The notes under the pieces were generated by a model. It was given only the letters and a program-made list of their open reading frames with translations. It searched no databases and was not told where the DNA came from. Position numbers and translations under genes: made by a program. A stretch of 64,000 nucleotides of DNA from Spirosoma endbachense (GTDB lineage: Bacteria > Bacteroidota > Bacteroidia > Cytophagales > Spirosomataceae), in contig NZ_CP045997.1 of the NCBI RefSeq assembly GCF_010233585.1, forward strand, positions 6,499,018 to 6,563,017. Reading direction: 5' to 3'. Below are positions 25,030 through 33,986 of the stretch, one piece after another; the stretch's first letter is position 1; each line of letters begins with the position of its first letter.

Positions 25030-26508
25030 TTACTGATTTCCGCGTTCCGAGAAAGCTTCCTGTAACACGGCATGGTCATCAAAATCGTATTTAATTCCCT
25101 TAATTTCCTGATAGGTTTCATGCCCTTTGCCCGCTACAAGAATAATATCGTGCGGCCTGGCTATAGAAACGGCTCGTTTTATGGCATCACGGCGGTCTTC
25201 TATCGTTACCGTTTTTTTGTAATCAACGGGCGAAACACCAGCCTGCATCTGTTCCAGAATTGCCATCGGATCTTCGTTCCGCGGATTGTCGGACGTCAGA
25301 ATGACGCGATTGCTGAACCGGCAGGCAATGTCGGCCATAATGGGTCGCTTTGCAGCATCACGATTGCCGCCACAGCCCACAACCGTTATAATCTGCGGCT
25401 GGCGTCCCTGCTCGTCATCTTGGAGTATTTCGTTAATTGTTTCCAGTACGTTTTGTAACGCATCAGGTGTATGGGCATAATCGACAATACCAACAATTTT
25501 ATCATCGGAAACAACCTGCTCAAATCGACCTGGTGGTGGCGTAATTCCAGACAATAATGTCAATACCTCGGCAGGATCTTCGCCCAGCAGCACGGCCGTG
25601 CCATAAACACTGAGCAGATTGTAGCCGTTAAACCGGCCGATAAGTTTAAACCAGACTTCTTTGTCGTCAACCAGCATATTAAGGCCAAACAGGCTGTCGG
25701 CAATAATTTTCCCTTTAAAGGTTGCTAATGTTTGCAGCGAATAGGTTTCCTTTCTGGCTGCCGTATTTTGTAGCATCACCAGCCCACGTTTGTCATCTAC
25801 GTTGGTTAGTGCAAAAGCAGAAGCTGGTAACTGGTCGAAAAAACCCTTTTTTGCCCGTATATAGTTGTCGAACGTTCCATGAAAATCCAGATGATCGTGG
25901 GTAATATTTGTAAAAATCCCTCCGGCGAAAGTTAACCCCGCGATACGCTCCTGCACCACCGCATGTGAGCTCACTTCCATAAATACATGGGTGCAGCCAT
26001 ACGTCAACATCTGCGTTAACAGCTGATTGGTAGTGATTACATCGGGAGTGGTATGCGTAGCCGGAATAACCTGATCATCAATCTGATTCTGAACGGTTGA
26101 CAGAAGGCCGCAGCGGTATCCTAACCCCCTAAATAACCGAAAGAGCAGTGTAGCAACGGACGTTTTACCATTTGTACCCGTTACCCCAATAAGTTTCAGC
26201 TTTTGTGAGGGTTGGCCATAAAAATTAGCGGCTACAAGCCCCATTGTTCGGGCAGAATCCAGCACGCGCACATAAGCCACTGAAGGGTCGGTCTCGACAG
26301 GAAATTCTTCGCACAACACGGCCGAAGCGCCCTGTTTAACCGCAGTTGCAATGAAATTATGTCCATCGGTAACTGTGCCACGAACGGCCACAAACAAACT
26401 ACCGGGACCTACCTTACGGGAGTCCATGGTAAGATTCGTGATGTCGGTGCTCATACTGCCAGATGTAGCCAGCAGCGAAATTTTATAAAAAAGATCTTTC
26501 AGTTGCAT
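25030..26508 (-). CDS. murE: UDP-N-acetylmuramoyl-L-alanyl-D-glutamate--2,6-diaminopimelate ligase
   Basis: A 492-residue Mur ligase. The start MQLKDLFYKIS is followed by DSRKVGPGSLFVAVRG (29-44), the P-loop GVTGTNGKTSVATLLFRLF (108-126), the carbamylated Lys region near THTTPD and HDHLDFHGTFDNYIRAKKGFF, and VDYAHTPDALQNVLE. The motif DNPRNEDP in the C-terminal domain is the one seen in meso-diaminopimelate-specific MurE, so the peptidoglycan is expected to be DAP-type. An earlier in-frame ATG (26547) would start inside a hairpin and is rejected. Confidence 0.96.
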   Translation of the reverse strand: MQLKDLFYKISLLATSGSMSTDITNLTMDSRKVGPGSLFVAVRGTVTDGHNFIATAVKQGASAVLCEEFPVETDPSVAYVRVLDSARTMGLVAANFYGQPSQKLKLIGVTGTNGKTSVATLLFRLFRGLGYRCGLLSTVQNQIDDQVIPATHTTPDVITTNQLLTQMLTYGCTHVFMEVSSHAVVQERIAGLTFAGGIFTNITHDHLDFHGTFDNYIRAKKGFFDQLPASAFALTNVDDKRGLVMLQNTAARKETYSLQTLATFKGKIIADSLFGLNMLVDDKEVWFKLIGRFNGYNLLSVYGTAVLLGEDPAEVLTLLSGITPPPGRFEQVVSDDKIVGIVDYAHTPDALQNVLETINEILQDDEQGRQPQIITVVGCGGNRDAAKRPIMADIACRFSNRVILTSDNPRNEDPMAILEQMQAGVSPVDYKKTVTIEDRRDAIKRAVSIARPHDIILVAGKGHETYQEIKGIKYDFDDHAVLQEAFSERGNQ

Positions 26509-26513
26509 ACGTA

Positions 26514-26571
26514 TAGAACGGGCCTCATGCCGTTTTCGCGAGTGCAAAAAAACGGCATGGGCCCCGTTCTA
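26514..26571 (-). terminator. 23-bp imperfect hairpin between ftsI and murE
   Basis: Arms 26514-26536 and 26549-26571 pair along 23 positions with one C-C mismatch and one wobble around a 12-nt loop. It nearly fills the 96-nt ftsI-murE gap and ends 6 nt before the murE ATG. Such a strong stem should strongly affect murE expression by partial termination, processing or occlusion of initiation. Confidence 0.55.
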
Positions 26572-26604
26572 CCTAATTTTCAGATAACCGTACGATAGGG
26601 TATT

Positions 26605-28719
26605 TCATCCCATTTTCAGAGTAATCACCTTTGCGCCCACTTGGTCGTCACCGGAGCCGGGCGTAATCGACTGTTCTTTAACCTTGCCCCTTCCTTCAAC
26701 CACAACCTTAAATCCGCGATTTTCCAACAGATAAACCGCATCGCGAAGCGTCAGACCGCGCACATCGGGAACGTGGCCGGGTCGCGTCGGGCGTGATTTC
26801 CAGCGGCCACTCGGTGTAGCTTCAACCCAACCTTCTGTTGACGGCTCGTTTCTAATTTTTAAGGCTGTACTGATCGTATGCAGATCATCGGAATAGCCTG
26901 CCAGCAAGCCAGTCGTAGAGCGTGGTTGCGATGCCCTTGCCCGAATAGGCGCATGCATACGAATATCATAAGCAACAATTCGGTCGGCAACTTCTTTAAA
27001 GACTGGCGCTGCTACAGCTCCTGCATACAGTAAATCTATATTGTCACCCTGCGGTGTATCTACGACCGTAATCATGCTATACTTGGGCCTATCGGCGGGG
27101 AAATAGCCAATGAATGAGGTATAGTATTTACCGACCTGATACCGCCCATTGATCACCTTCTGAGCCGTACCCGTCTTACCTGCAATGGCATAGTTCGGAT
27201 TGTTAATGTGGCGAGCCGTACCATGTTCTACGACTCCGCGCAATAACTCCTGGGCTCTGCGAGCAGTTTGTGGCGAGCAGATCGGTTCGGGAAGCACATA
27301 GGGCGTATTGTCTTCTATGATCTCATCGGCAAGCTTGATCTGTTTAACGATCATCGGGCGAACCCATCGACCATTATTGGCCACGGCATTATAGAACGTC
27401 AGCATTTGCAGCGGAGTAATCTGCATTTCATAGCCGTAAGACATGGAGGTCAGCGAGACTTTACTCCAGCCTTTCATGTCAGGATTACGAACCACCGGAA
27501 TGGCCTCACCTTTCATGTGAATACCGGTTGCCTTATCGAGATGAAATCGGCGCAGGTAGTCACAATAGCGGTCGGCCCTACTATAGAAATGACTCCGCAT
27601 CAGCAGGTGAATCCCGACATTCGACGACTTTTCAAAGACTTGCCGGGCCGTAATTGTACCAGAACCTCCCCGTTTAGCATCATGAATGCCCAGACCATGA
27701 TACTGCATCGAGCCCCCTCCTGTTGCAACAGATTGCTCAAGCGAAATAGCTTTATCTTCAAGAAGAGCCATCATTGTGGCTAATTTGAAGGTAGAGCCAG
27801 GGTCCGTACGGCCAGCCAGTGCATGGTTAAAATTCTCAACGTACCGATCTCCCTGCTTGGTCAGATTAGCCATTGCCCGGATTTCGCCCGTTGCTACTTC
27901 CATTACGATGACGCACCCTTTGGCCGCATTGTATTTTTGGAGAGCCGACCGCAAAGCCGTTTCGGCCATATCCTGATAGTTGACGTCGATGGTCGTATAC
28001 AGATCCATTCCTGGTTCTGGCTTCATATCAGGGCCATCCTCAACGGGTTTACGAACTCCGCCAGACAGTACTTCAACCAGCCCAACGGCATTTTTACCCG
28101 CCAAAGCAGGCTGAAAACTGGCTTCCAGCCCAATTAGCCCCCGACCCGTTTTGGCATCAAGATTGCCAATGGTTCGTTCGGCCATATGGTCGAATGGATG
28201 ATAGCGCTCATAATATGGACGTAACACCCCGCCCCTGGCAGCCACCTTTGGCGATGACCGAAAAAACGGCCACTTCAGCATATACTGCCGTTGCTGAAAG
28301 GTAACGCGTTTACGATTCAGCAGCACATACCGGCGTTTGTGAGCTCGGGCATCGATAACGAGCCCGGTATAATCCTGGGCTGAACGATCACCATAAATTC
28401 GTGACAATAGCAAGCCCAACGAGTCTTTTTTCTTGTCGAAGTAATCCTGCTTGGCCATCGTTGGGTCCAGCCCGACAACATACGTAGGCAATGAGGTAGC
28501 CAGCAGACTTCTGCCATCGTTCGCATAAATATTGCCGCGCATGGCCCGTATGGTATCGCGCTGAATAAGCGTTGCCGCTACCCGTTCGCGCCAGAATTTG
28601 CCTTTAAATGTCTGAAAATACTGTACGTAGACGAGCCGAAAAATAACGCTCAGGGAAAGAACAACCACAACGTAATAAACGTGGTTGGCCCGTTGAATGA
28701 TGTCTTGTTTAATGTTCAT
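26605..28719 (-). CDS. ftsI: Septal transpeptidase FtsI (PBP3) with C-terminal PASTA domain
   Basis: A 704-residue class B penicillin-binding protein. TM anchor at about 14-33, dimerisation domain (RGNIYANDGRSLLATSLPTYVVGLDP, 61-86), then the transpeptidase domain with S309-T-F-K312 (nucleophile), S365-S-N367 and K515-T-G517. A PASTA domain occupies about 642-704 (VPDVRGLTLRDAVYLLENRGFKVVVEGRGKV...). Periplasmic, cross-links septal peptidoglycan with FtsW. The start overlaps the ftsL-like gene by 11 nt. A PASTA tail on FtsI is absent in E. coli but is met in Bacteroidota and in Gram-positive SpoVD/PBP2x. Confidence 0.96.
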   Translation of the reverse strand: MNIKQDIIQRANHVYYVVVVLSLSVIFRLVYVQYFQTFKGKFWRERVAATLIQRDTIRAMRGNIYANDGRSLLATSLPTYVVGLDPTMAKQDYFDKKKDSLGLLLSRIYGDRSAQDYTGLVIDARAHKRRYVLLNRKRVTFQQRQYMLKWPFFRSSPKVAARGGVLRPYYERYHPFDHMAERTIGNLDAKTGRGLIGLEASFQPALAGKNAVGLVEVLSGGVRKPVEDGPDMKPEPGMDLYTTIDVNYQDMAETALRSALQKYNAAKGCVIVMEVATGEIRAMANLTKQGDRYVENFNHALAGRTDPGSTFKLATMMALLEDKAISLEQSVATGGGSMQYHGLGIHDAKRGGSGTITARQVFEKSSNVGIHLLMRSHFYSRADRYCDYLRRFHLDKATGIHMKGEAIPVVRNPDMKGWSKVSLTSMSYGYEMQITPLQMLTFYNAVANNGRWVRPMIVKQIKLADEIIEDNTPYVLPEPICSPQTARRAQELLRGVVEHGTARHINNPNYAIAGKTGTAQKVINGRYQVGKYYTSFIGYFPADRPKYSMITVVDTPQGDNIDLLYAGAVAAPVFKEVADRIVAYDIRMHAPIRARASQPRSTTGLLAGYSDDLHTISTALKIRNEPSTEGWVEATPSGRWKSRPTRPGHVPDVRGLTLRDAVYLLENRGFKVVVEGRGKVKEQSITPGSGDDQVGAKVITLKMG

Positions 28720-29107
28720 TGCTCTTGACGACGATTTTATGGGGTGGATTTTGGCTGTCGGATAATCCTATTTCGGCCACACGCTTGCTAAGTTCAGACT
28801 GTTTTCCGCTCTTCATAAAATCGGCCTGCAAAACAGTATACTGCGACCGTAATTCATCTACCTGCGTTTTGGTACGCTGAATTCGGCGCACAAGACGTTC
28901 TGCATTATGGTTTAAGCCAATATAAACAACGAGCAGAAAAGTAACCCATAAAATACGGTCGATATGGCGAATTGGCCAGGAGTTGTCTTCACCAAAGAGC
29001 CGGTCTAAGCCGATGAAATCATTGAGCCACGAGGCCATTCTGAGTCGGCGACGTTGCTTTTTCTGTTTAGCAACCCGTTCGGGTTCCCGGAATGTATTCT
29101 TAGCCAT
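28709..29107 (-). CDS. ftsL: FtsL-like cell division protein
   Basis: A 132-residue bitopic protein: a basic N-terminus (about 1-28), a transmembrane helix around 49-63 (ILWVTFLLVVYIGLNH) and a periplasmic coiled coil (NAERLVRRIQRTKTQVDELRSQYTVLQADFMKSGKQSELSKRVAEIGL, 64-111). Sequence conservation in FtsL is very low; the call rests on topology, size and position directly before ftsI with an 11-nt overlap. The family in Bacteroidota is often labelled FtsL-related (DUF3098-adjacent S-adenosyl-methyltransferase in error). First gene of this dcw block; no mraZ or rsmH precedes it. Confidence 0.85.
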   Translation of the reverse strand: MAKNTFREPERVAKQKKQRRRLRMASWLNDFIGLDRLFGEDNSWPIRHIDRILWVTFLLVVYIGLNHNAERLVRRIQRTKTQVDELRSQYTVLQADFMKSGKQSELSKRVAEIGLSDSQNPPHKIVVKSNEH

Positions 29108-29169
29108 GATGGGTCAGGATTCGCGTCCACAAAGTAACGAAAAACACTACGCCACCCGTAGCCTATAAA

Positions 29170-29213
29170 TAAGAAACGATGACAACTTTTTGGCAAAGTG
29201 TCATCGTTTCTTA
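29170..29213 (-). terminator. Terminator between the M28 peptidase gene and ftsL
   Basis: TAAGAAACGATGACA (29170-29184) and TGTCATCGTTTCTTA (29199-29213) form a perfect 15-bp stem with a 14-nt loop, 17 nt after the peptidase stop. It cuts the ftsL block off from upstream transcription. Reading on, TTACTTTG (29137-29130), a near match to the Bacteroidota -7 box, could start the ftsL transcript. Confidence 0.75.
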
Positions 29214-29229
29214 ATAGCTAAAGAAGTGG

Positions 29230-30723
29230 TTACTCTTTCCAGCGCCACTCATTGGCAATCTGCAAGGGTGTTCGTAAGCCCTGTGTTACCAGATAATCAC
29301 GAGTTTGCGTATCCGTTTGGCGACGAGTCGGAATATCATCGGCATCGGCAAGGGCAAAAAGCAGCATGGTTGAGTAGCGGACGGTGTTTTTCAGCTGGTC
29401 GGCATTGACAAGCGTAATGCGATCGCAGTTAGCATGATAGCAATCCAGTACTTCGCGGGCAAGATGACCATTCATACCAACGACCGGAACGCCTTCGAGC
29501 ATGAACGGCTGATGATCGGAATGAAGTCCGGCCTGATTTTGCATCTCGTTGGCAAATGCCGGTTCAGCACGCTTGATCGTTTCGCCGACCGTATTCAAAA
29601 ACGATACCATATCGGAACGACCAAACGCATTCAGCCCCGTCGGATCATTGGTCATATCGAGGTTCAACATATAGCGGACTTTATCGAGTTGCCCGCTTTT
29701 TTTTAGATTTTCGACCATCGCCCGCGACCCAAGCAGGCCCTGCTCTTCACCCATAAAGAGAACAAATTCAATGGTACGCTTGGGTTTCAGTTTCAGTGCT
29801 TTGAACGTCCGGGCAATGTCCATGATCGCGAATGAACCGATGCCGTTATCAATGGCCCCCGTTGCCAGATCCCAGGAGTCCAGATGTCCACCGACAATGA
29901 TCTTTTCGTCAGGATACTTCGAGCCTTTGAGTGTAGCAATGACATTTCGGGCCCGAATCTTACGACTCGTGTTGGTCATGTCGATAACAGCATGCAGCGG
30001 ATTAGCCTCTTCCTGCATCCATGAACGCAACGATTGTCCGCTTTCGTAAGAGATACAGACAGATGGGATCGAAATCAGTTTACCCGTAACCGAGGCCGTT
30101 CCGGTCAGTAATACATTTCCCGGAACAAGGTTGACCATGATCACCCCCGAAGCCCCATACTGAATGGCTAGTGCTGTTTTTTCGGAGCGATGTAAGTTGC
30201 GGGCACCTTTTGTGGGAGCGGCCAGGCCAATGTTTACCAGCGCAACTTTACCTTTCAATTTATCTTTTAAGGCCGCAAAATCGCCTTCCAGTCCATTGCC
30301 GACATCCACGATTTCACCTTTCACGTGGGCCTCAACGGGTGAGTGTGCCAGCGACACAACCTTTACTTCCCGAAAATTATCGCTCCGGTTCGGCACAACC
30401 GATAAAGTAACGGTGTCGCGTGTCCAGGCTTCGACCTCAAAAGGCTCGTAACGAACTTCCTTGAAGCCATAAGACGACAGGAGATCAAAAGCATACGTTT
30501 CGGCGCGGGTGCCGTTGGGACTACCCGTAAGCCGATGACCTACCTGCTGCGTTGCATCGGAGAGCGTTTCATAGGCTCGACTGTGCTGCATAACCTCCTC
30601 ATTGATACGTGTGAAGGCTTTTTCGAGCGAAATAGTGTTGGAGTAAAAAGCGGTCAGGAAACCGGCAGTGCCAATACAGAACAGGACGAGCCGGAAGTGG
30701 GGCACGTAAAACGTTCGGTGCAT
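29230..30723 (-). CDS. M28 family metallopeptidase with PA-type insert
   Basis: A 497-residue zinc aminopeptidase/carboxypeptidase of family M28. An N-terminal hydrophobic segment (about 11-29) is a signal peptide or anchor, giving a periplasmic enzyme. A PA-like domain occupies about 120-250. The peptidase core follows: VGGHLDSWDLATGAIDNGIG (277-296; ligands H280 and D292), MGEEQGLLGSRAM (324-336; catalytic E326/E327), LNLDMTND (353-360, D356) and HSDHQPF (401-407, H404). Similar to human carboxypeptidase Q-like proteins. Transcribed toward ftsL but separated from it by a terminator. Confidence 0.9.
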   Translation of the reverse strand: MHRTFYVPHFRLVLFCIGTAGFLTAFYSNTISLEKAFTRINEEVMQHSRAYETLSDATQQVGHRLTGSPNGTRAETYAFDLLSSYGFKEVRYEPFEVEAWTRDTVTLSVVPNRSDNFREVKVVSLAHSPVEAHVKGEIVDVGNGLEGDFAALKDKLKGKVALVNIGLAAPTKGARNLHRSEKTALAIQYGASGVIMVNLVPGNVLLTGTASVTGKLISIPSVCISYESGQSLRSWMQEEANPLHAVIDMTNTSRKIRARNVIATLKGSKYPDEKIIVGGHLDSWDLATGAIDNGIGSFAIMDIARTFKALKLKPKRTIEFVLFMGEEQGLLGSRAMVENLKKSGQLDKVRYMLNLDMTNDPTGLNAFGRSDMVSFLNTVGETIKRAEPAFANEMQNQAGLHSDHQPFMLEGVPVVGMNGHLAREVLDCYHANCDRITLVNADQLKNTVRYSTMLLFALADADDIPTRRQTDTQTRDYLVTQGLRTPLQIANEWRWKE

Positions 30724-30848
30724 AGAGGGTTGGTTAATTCTTCGCTAAATATACAAAAAAGACCGCTGATTTTGGGGCCAACTAGTCAGACACTTTATAC
30801 GGTAAAAGCGTTCGGTCAGATGATAAAAAAACTGAAAAGTAATTTGTC

Positions 30849-30926
30849 TGTGTTGTTCGTTTCCAATGTGATGTGGTGTCAGTTTCTCAAAACTGACACC
30901 ACATCACATTGGAAACGAACAACACA
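30849..30926. repeat. 37-bp perfect palindrome, 4-nt loop (member of dispersed family)
   Basis: Arms 30849-30885 and 30890-30926 are perfectly complementary over 37 bp with loop CTCA. The 18 apical bases of each arm (GTGATGTGGTGTCAGTTT) recur, with one change, at the tip of the palindrome at 47013-47068. A partial direct copy (ACATCACGTTGGAAA, 30924-30938) follows the right arm and repeats part of it (ACATCACATTGGAAA, 30901-30915). It lies between two minus-strand genes. No coding potential, no transposase. Confidence 0.85.
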
Positions 30927-30942
30927 TCACGTTGGAAATTGG

Positions 30943-31632
30943 CTACGATTTTGCGGGCAATTGGTGTTTCATCGGCTTCAGGTAGACGGTTTGTCGACCG
31001 GCAAGCCAGTCGGGGTCGATACCGATCAGACCAAAAACGCGGTCCCAGCTCCGTTCGAAACAATGGGCCGCATCAGGAAATGTGATGGACACAGCCAGAG
31101 CCCGTTCATAAAAAGCAAGTGATTGTTGCCGAATGGCATCGCGATGGATGGCAAACTGAGCACCCAACACAAACGTGTATAACGCTGGCCCAGCCGTATC
31201 AAACAGCGCCTGGTGAAAGCCCCGCAAATCAAGTCCCCGCCCATCCTCGTTTTTGCTCCACGGTTGAAAAAGGCGTTCACCCCGGTTATCATCGGTGTCG
31301 ATCAGATGGCCCAGCCAGTGAAATGGCTTTTGAACCGGATCGTTTACGTCGCCAGACTTATCGACAAATGATTTTACGGTTTTCTTAAAATCAAACGCAT
31401 GATCGAAAGGCTTTCCCTGGGCGAAAAGTGTCCAGTCGGCCAGCGAATCATATCGACTAACTATGTGGTATAAATACGTATGCGCTTCCCGGCCAATGTT
31501 AGGCAGCAAAATCGCATCAGATCCGGCTGATTGATCCGGACTTTTATCGTAAACAGTCAGGCGAATTCCGGCGGGCAGGTTGCGGAGCCAGTTAAGATTT
31601 TCCGTGTAATGAGCAACGACGAGTTCGAGCAT
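30943..31632 (-). CDS. DUF3431 family protein
   Basis: A 229-residue cytoplasmic protein of the DUF3431 family, known from fungi, plants and bacteria. It begins MLELVVAHYTENLNWLRNLP, with the typical N-terminal motif VVAHYxEDLxWL. NIGREAHTYLYHIVSRYDSLADWTLFAQGKPFDHAFDF (about 47-84) is the central conserved block, and FVLGAQFAIHRDAIRQQSLAFYERAL (about 157-182) the last. The pattern has some likeness to glycosyltransferase folds, but activity is unknown. I prefer the ATG at 31632 over one 66 nt upstream. Confidence 0.85.
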   Translation of the reverse strand: MLELVVAHYTENLNWLRNLPAGIRLTVYDKSPDQSAGSDAILLPNIGREAHTYLYHIVSRYDSLADWTLFAQGKPFDHAFDFKKTVKSFVDKSGDVNDPVQKPFHWLGHLIDTDDNRGERLFQPWSKNEDGRGLDLRGFHQALFDTAGPALYTFVLGAQFAIHRDAIRQQSLAFYERALAVSITFPDAAHCFERSWDRVFGLIGIDPDWLAGRQTVYLKPMKHQLPAKS

Positions 31633-31730
31633 AACGAACCTATAAGGTTTCCGAAAGCGTATAGGTTTCGTCAATCTGTAGCTTATTTTTACGAGCAAGC
31701 TTCCGAAACGAACTGCCCTGACGGACTGTT

Positions 31731-33848
31731 ATGAAACGAACTTGTTTTACTCTCATTACCACGCTCACGCTGTATAGCATGACACAGGCACAAACACTTA
31801 AGGCTCCCAAGGCCGCGATTAAACCGAAAGAATTAATCACGAACGGCCACAAGCGAATCGACAATTATTATTACCTCAATGAGCGGGAAAATCCGGAGGT
31901 TATCAAGTATCTGAAAGCCGAAAACGCTTACCTCGATCAGGTACTGGCGCCCGTTAAGGGTCTACAGGAAAAGCTCTTTGAGGAGATGAAAGGCCGCATC
32001 AAGCAACAGGATGAATCCGTTCCGTATAAAGAAGGGCCGTATTATTATTACACCCGATTCATAACTGGGGGCGAGTACCCGATTTATTGCCGTAAAAAGG
32101 GCTCTCTGGAAGGTATCGAAGAGGTAATGTTCGACGGTAACGCCATGGCCAAGGGACACAATTACTACCAGATCGGTGGGTATGAAGTGTCGGATAATGA
32201 CGAACTGGCCATTTTCGCCGAAGATACCGTTAGCCGACGGCTCTATACGCTACGGATAAAAAACCTGAAAACGGGTCAGATTTATCCCGAAGTCATTCCG
32301 GATACCGAAGGCGGCAGTTTCGCCTGGGCGACCGACAACAAGACCTTGTTTTACATCAAGAAAGACCCACAGACGCTACTGGGTTATCAGGTATATCGGC
32401 ATGTACTGGGCACAGATCCCAAAACCGATGTGCTGGTTTACGAAGAGCAGGATAACCAATTTTACATGGGGCTGGGTCGATCAAAATCCAAGAAATACAT
32501 CACGATTGGATCTGATCACAACGGCACTTCTACGGAATATCGCCTTCTGGAAGCCAGCAATCCAACGGGCGAATTCAAGGTTTTTCTGCCGCGGGAGAAG
32601 GGTCATGAATACGATATCGTTCACTATCAGAACAAATTCTATGTCCGAACGAACTGGAAGGCTGAGAATTTCCGGTTAATGGAAGTGCCGGAAGGCAAAA
32701 CTACCGACCGTACTGCCTGGAAAGAAGTAATTGCCCATCGGCCCGACGTTTATCTCGACAATATGGACGTATTTGTCAATCACCTGGTATTGGGTGAACG
32801 GAAAGCGGGCCTGACCAACATTCGGGTTATTAACCAAAAAACCAAAACCGACGAATACCTCGACTTTGGCGAACCGGCTTATGTTGCGGGCATTGGTTAT
32901 AACCCGGATTTCAACACGAATGTGCTGCGTTATAGTTATGCATCCCTGACAACGCCCAATTCAACCTTCGATTATAACATGGACACCCATGAGAAAAAGC
33001 TGATGAAACAGCAGGAGGTACTGGGTGGTTTCGATAAAAATAACTATGTCTCGGAGCGGTTTTACGTGACGGCCCGCGACGGTGCGCAGGTTCCGGTTTC
33101 CCTTGTTTATCGGAAAGACACGCCCAAAGATGGCTCGGCTCCTCTCCTCCAGTATTCCTACGGTTCCTATGGGTACTCTACCGATCCAGGCTTTGGCTCT
33201 ACGCGCCTGAGCCTGCTCGACCGGGGCTTTATCTATGCCATCTCACACATCCGGGGCGGCCAGGAAATGGGTCGTCGATGGTACGAAGATGGCAAGATGC
33301 TGAAGAAGAAAAATACGTTTAACGACTTCGTAGATGTATCGGAATACCTCATCAAAAACAAGTATACCAGCTCCGATAAGCTGTTTGCGATGGGTGGCAG
33401 CGCGGGCGGTTTGCTGATGGGAGCCATAATCAATCAGGCTCCGCAACTGTATCGGGGGGTAGTGGCGGCTGTGCCGTTTGTGGATGTGGTCACAACCATG
33501 CTCGACGAAAGCATTCCGCTCACAACGGGTGAATTTGAGGAGTGGGGTAATCCAAAGCAAAAACAGTATTACGACTACATGCTGTCGTATTCGCCCTACG
33601 ATAATGTTGAAAAGAAAGCCTATCCGAACCTGCTCGTAACCACGGGTCTGCACGATTCGCAGGTGCAATACTGGGAACCAGCGAAATGGGTCGCCAAACT
33701 ACGGGCAATGAAAACCAATAACAATCAGCTTCTGCTCCATACTAACATGGAAGCGGGCCACGGTGGCGCATCGGGCCGATTTCAGGCGCTCAGGGAAATT
33801 GCGCTGGAGTATGCTTTCATGCTGAATCTGGTTGGCGAGAAGCAGTAG
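31731..33848 (+). CDS. S9 family prolyl oligopeptidase / oligopeptidase B, secreted
   Basis: A 705-residue serine peptidase with a signal peptide (about 1-20, MTQA-Q) and so probably periplasmic. A seven-bladed propeller (about 80-420) precedes the alpha/beta hydrolase domain. The catalytic Ser is in MGGSAGGLLMGA (S557), the Asp lies in the LVTTGLHDSQV region and the His is in AGHGGASGRF (H677), the pattern of oligopeptidase B. SHIRGGQEMGRRWYEDGKMLKKKNTFNDF is a family hallmark. Monocistronic with its own terminator. Confidence 0.94.
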   Translation: MKRTCFTLITTLTLYSMTQAQTLKAPKAAIKPKELITNGHKRIDNYYYLNERENPEVIKYLKAENAYLDQVLAPVKGLQEKLFEEMKGRIKQQDESVPYKEGPYYYYTRFITGGEYPIYCRKKGSLEGIEEVMFDGNAMAKGHNYYQIGGYEVSDNDELAIFAEDTVSRRLYTLRIKNLKTGQIYPEVIPDTEGGSFAWATDNKTLFYIKKDPQTLLGYQVYRHVLGTDPKTDVLVYEEQDNQFYMGLGRSKSKKYITIGSDHNGTSTEYRLLEASNPTGEFKVFLPREKGHEYDIVHYQNKFYVRTNWKAENFRLMEVPEGKTTDRTAWKEVIAHRPDVYLDNMDVFVNHLVLGERKAGLTNIRVINQKTKTDEYLDFGEPAYVAGIGYNPDFNTNVLRYSYASLTTPNSTFDYNMDTHEKKLMKQQEVLGGFDKNNYVSERFYVTARDGAQVPVSLVYRKDTPKDGSAPLLQYSYGSYGYSTDPGFGSTRLSLLDRGFIYAISHIRGGQEMGRRWYEDGKMLKKKNTFNDFVDVSEYLIKNKYTSSDKLFAMGGSAGGLLMGAIINQAPQLYRGVVAAVPFVDVVTTMLDESIPLTTGEFEEWGNPKQKQYYDYMLSYSPYDNVEKKAYPNLLVTTGLHDSQVQYWEPAKWVAKLRAMKTNNNQLLLHTNMEAGHGGASGRFQALREIALEYAFMLNLVGEKQ

Positions 33849-33865
33849 GGTATAGGTAATAACGA

Positions 33866-33904
33866 TAGCTCAAAGGGCGTGTTTCTTGCTTACCCTTTGA
33901 GCTA
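33866..33904 (+). terminator. Terminator of the S9 peptidase gene
   Basis: TAGCTCAAAGGG (33866-33877) and CCCTTTGAGCTA (33893-33904) form a perfect 12-bp stem with a 15-nt loop followed by CTTTTCT, 18 nt after the stop. Confidence 0.8.
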
Positions 33905-33986
33905 CTTTTCTGAATGCTTAGCATTCAAGTTTAAGTCTTGTTGCGTTACTTGGTTTTGTTTTGCCTTATTAAACAACCTCTACATT

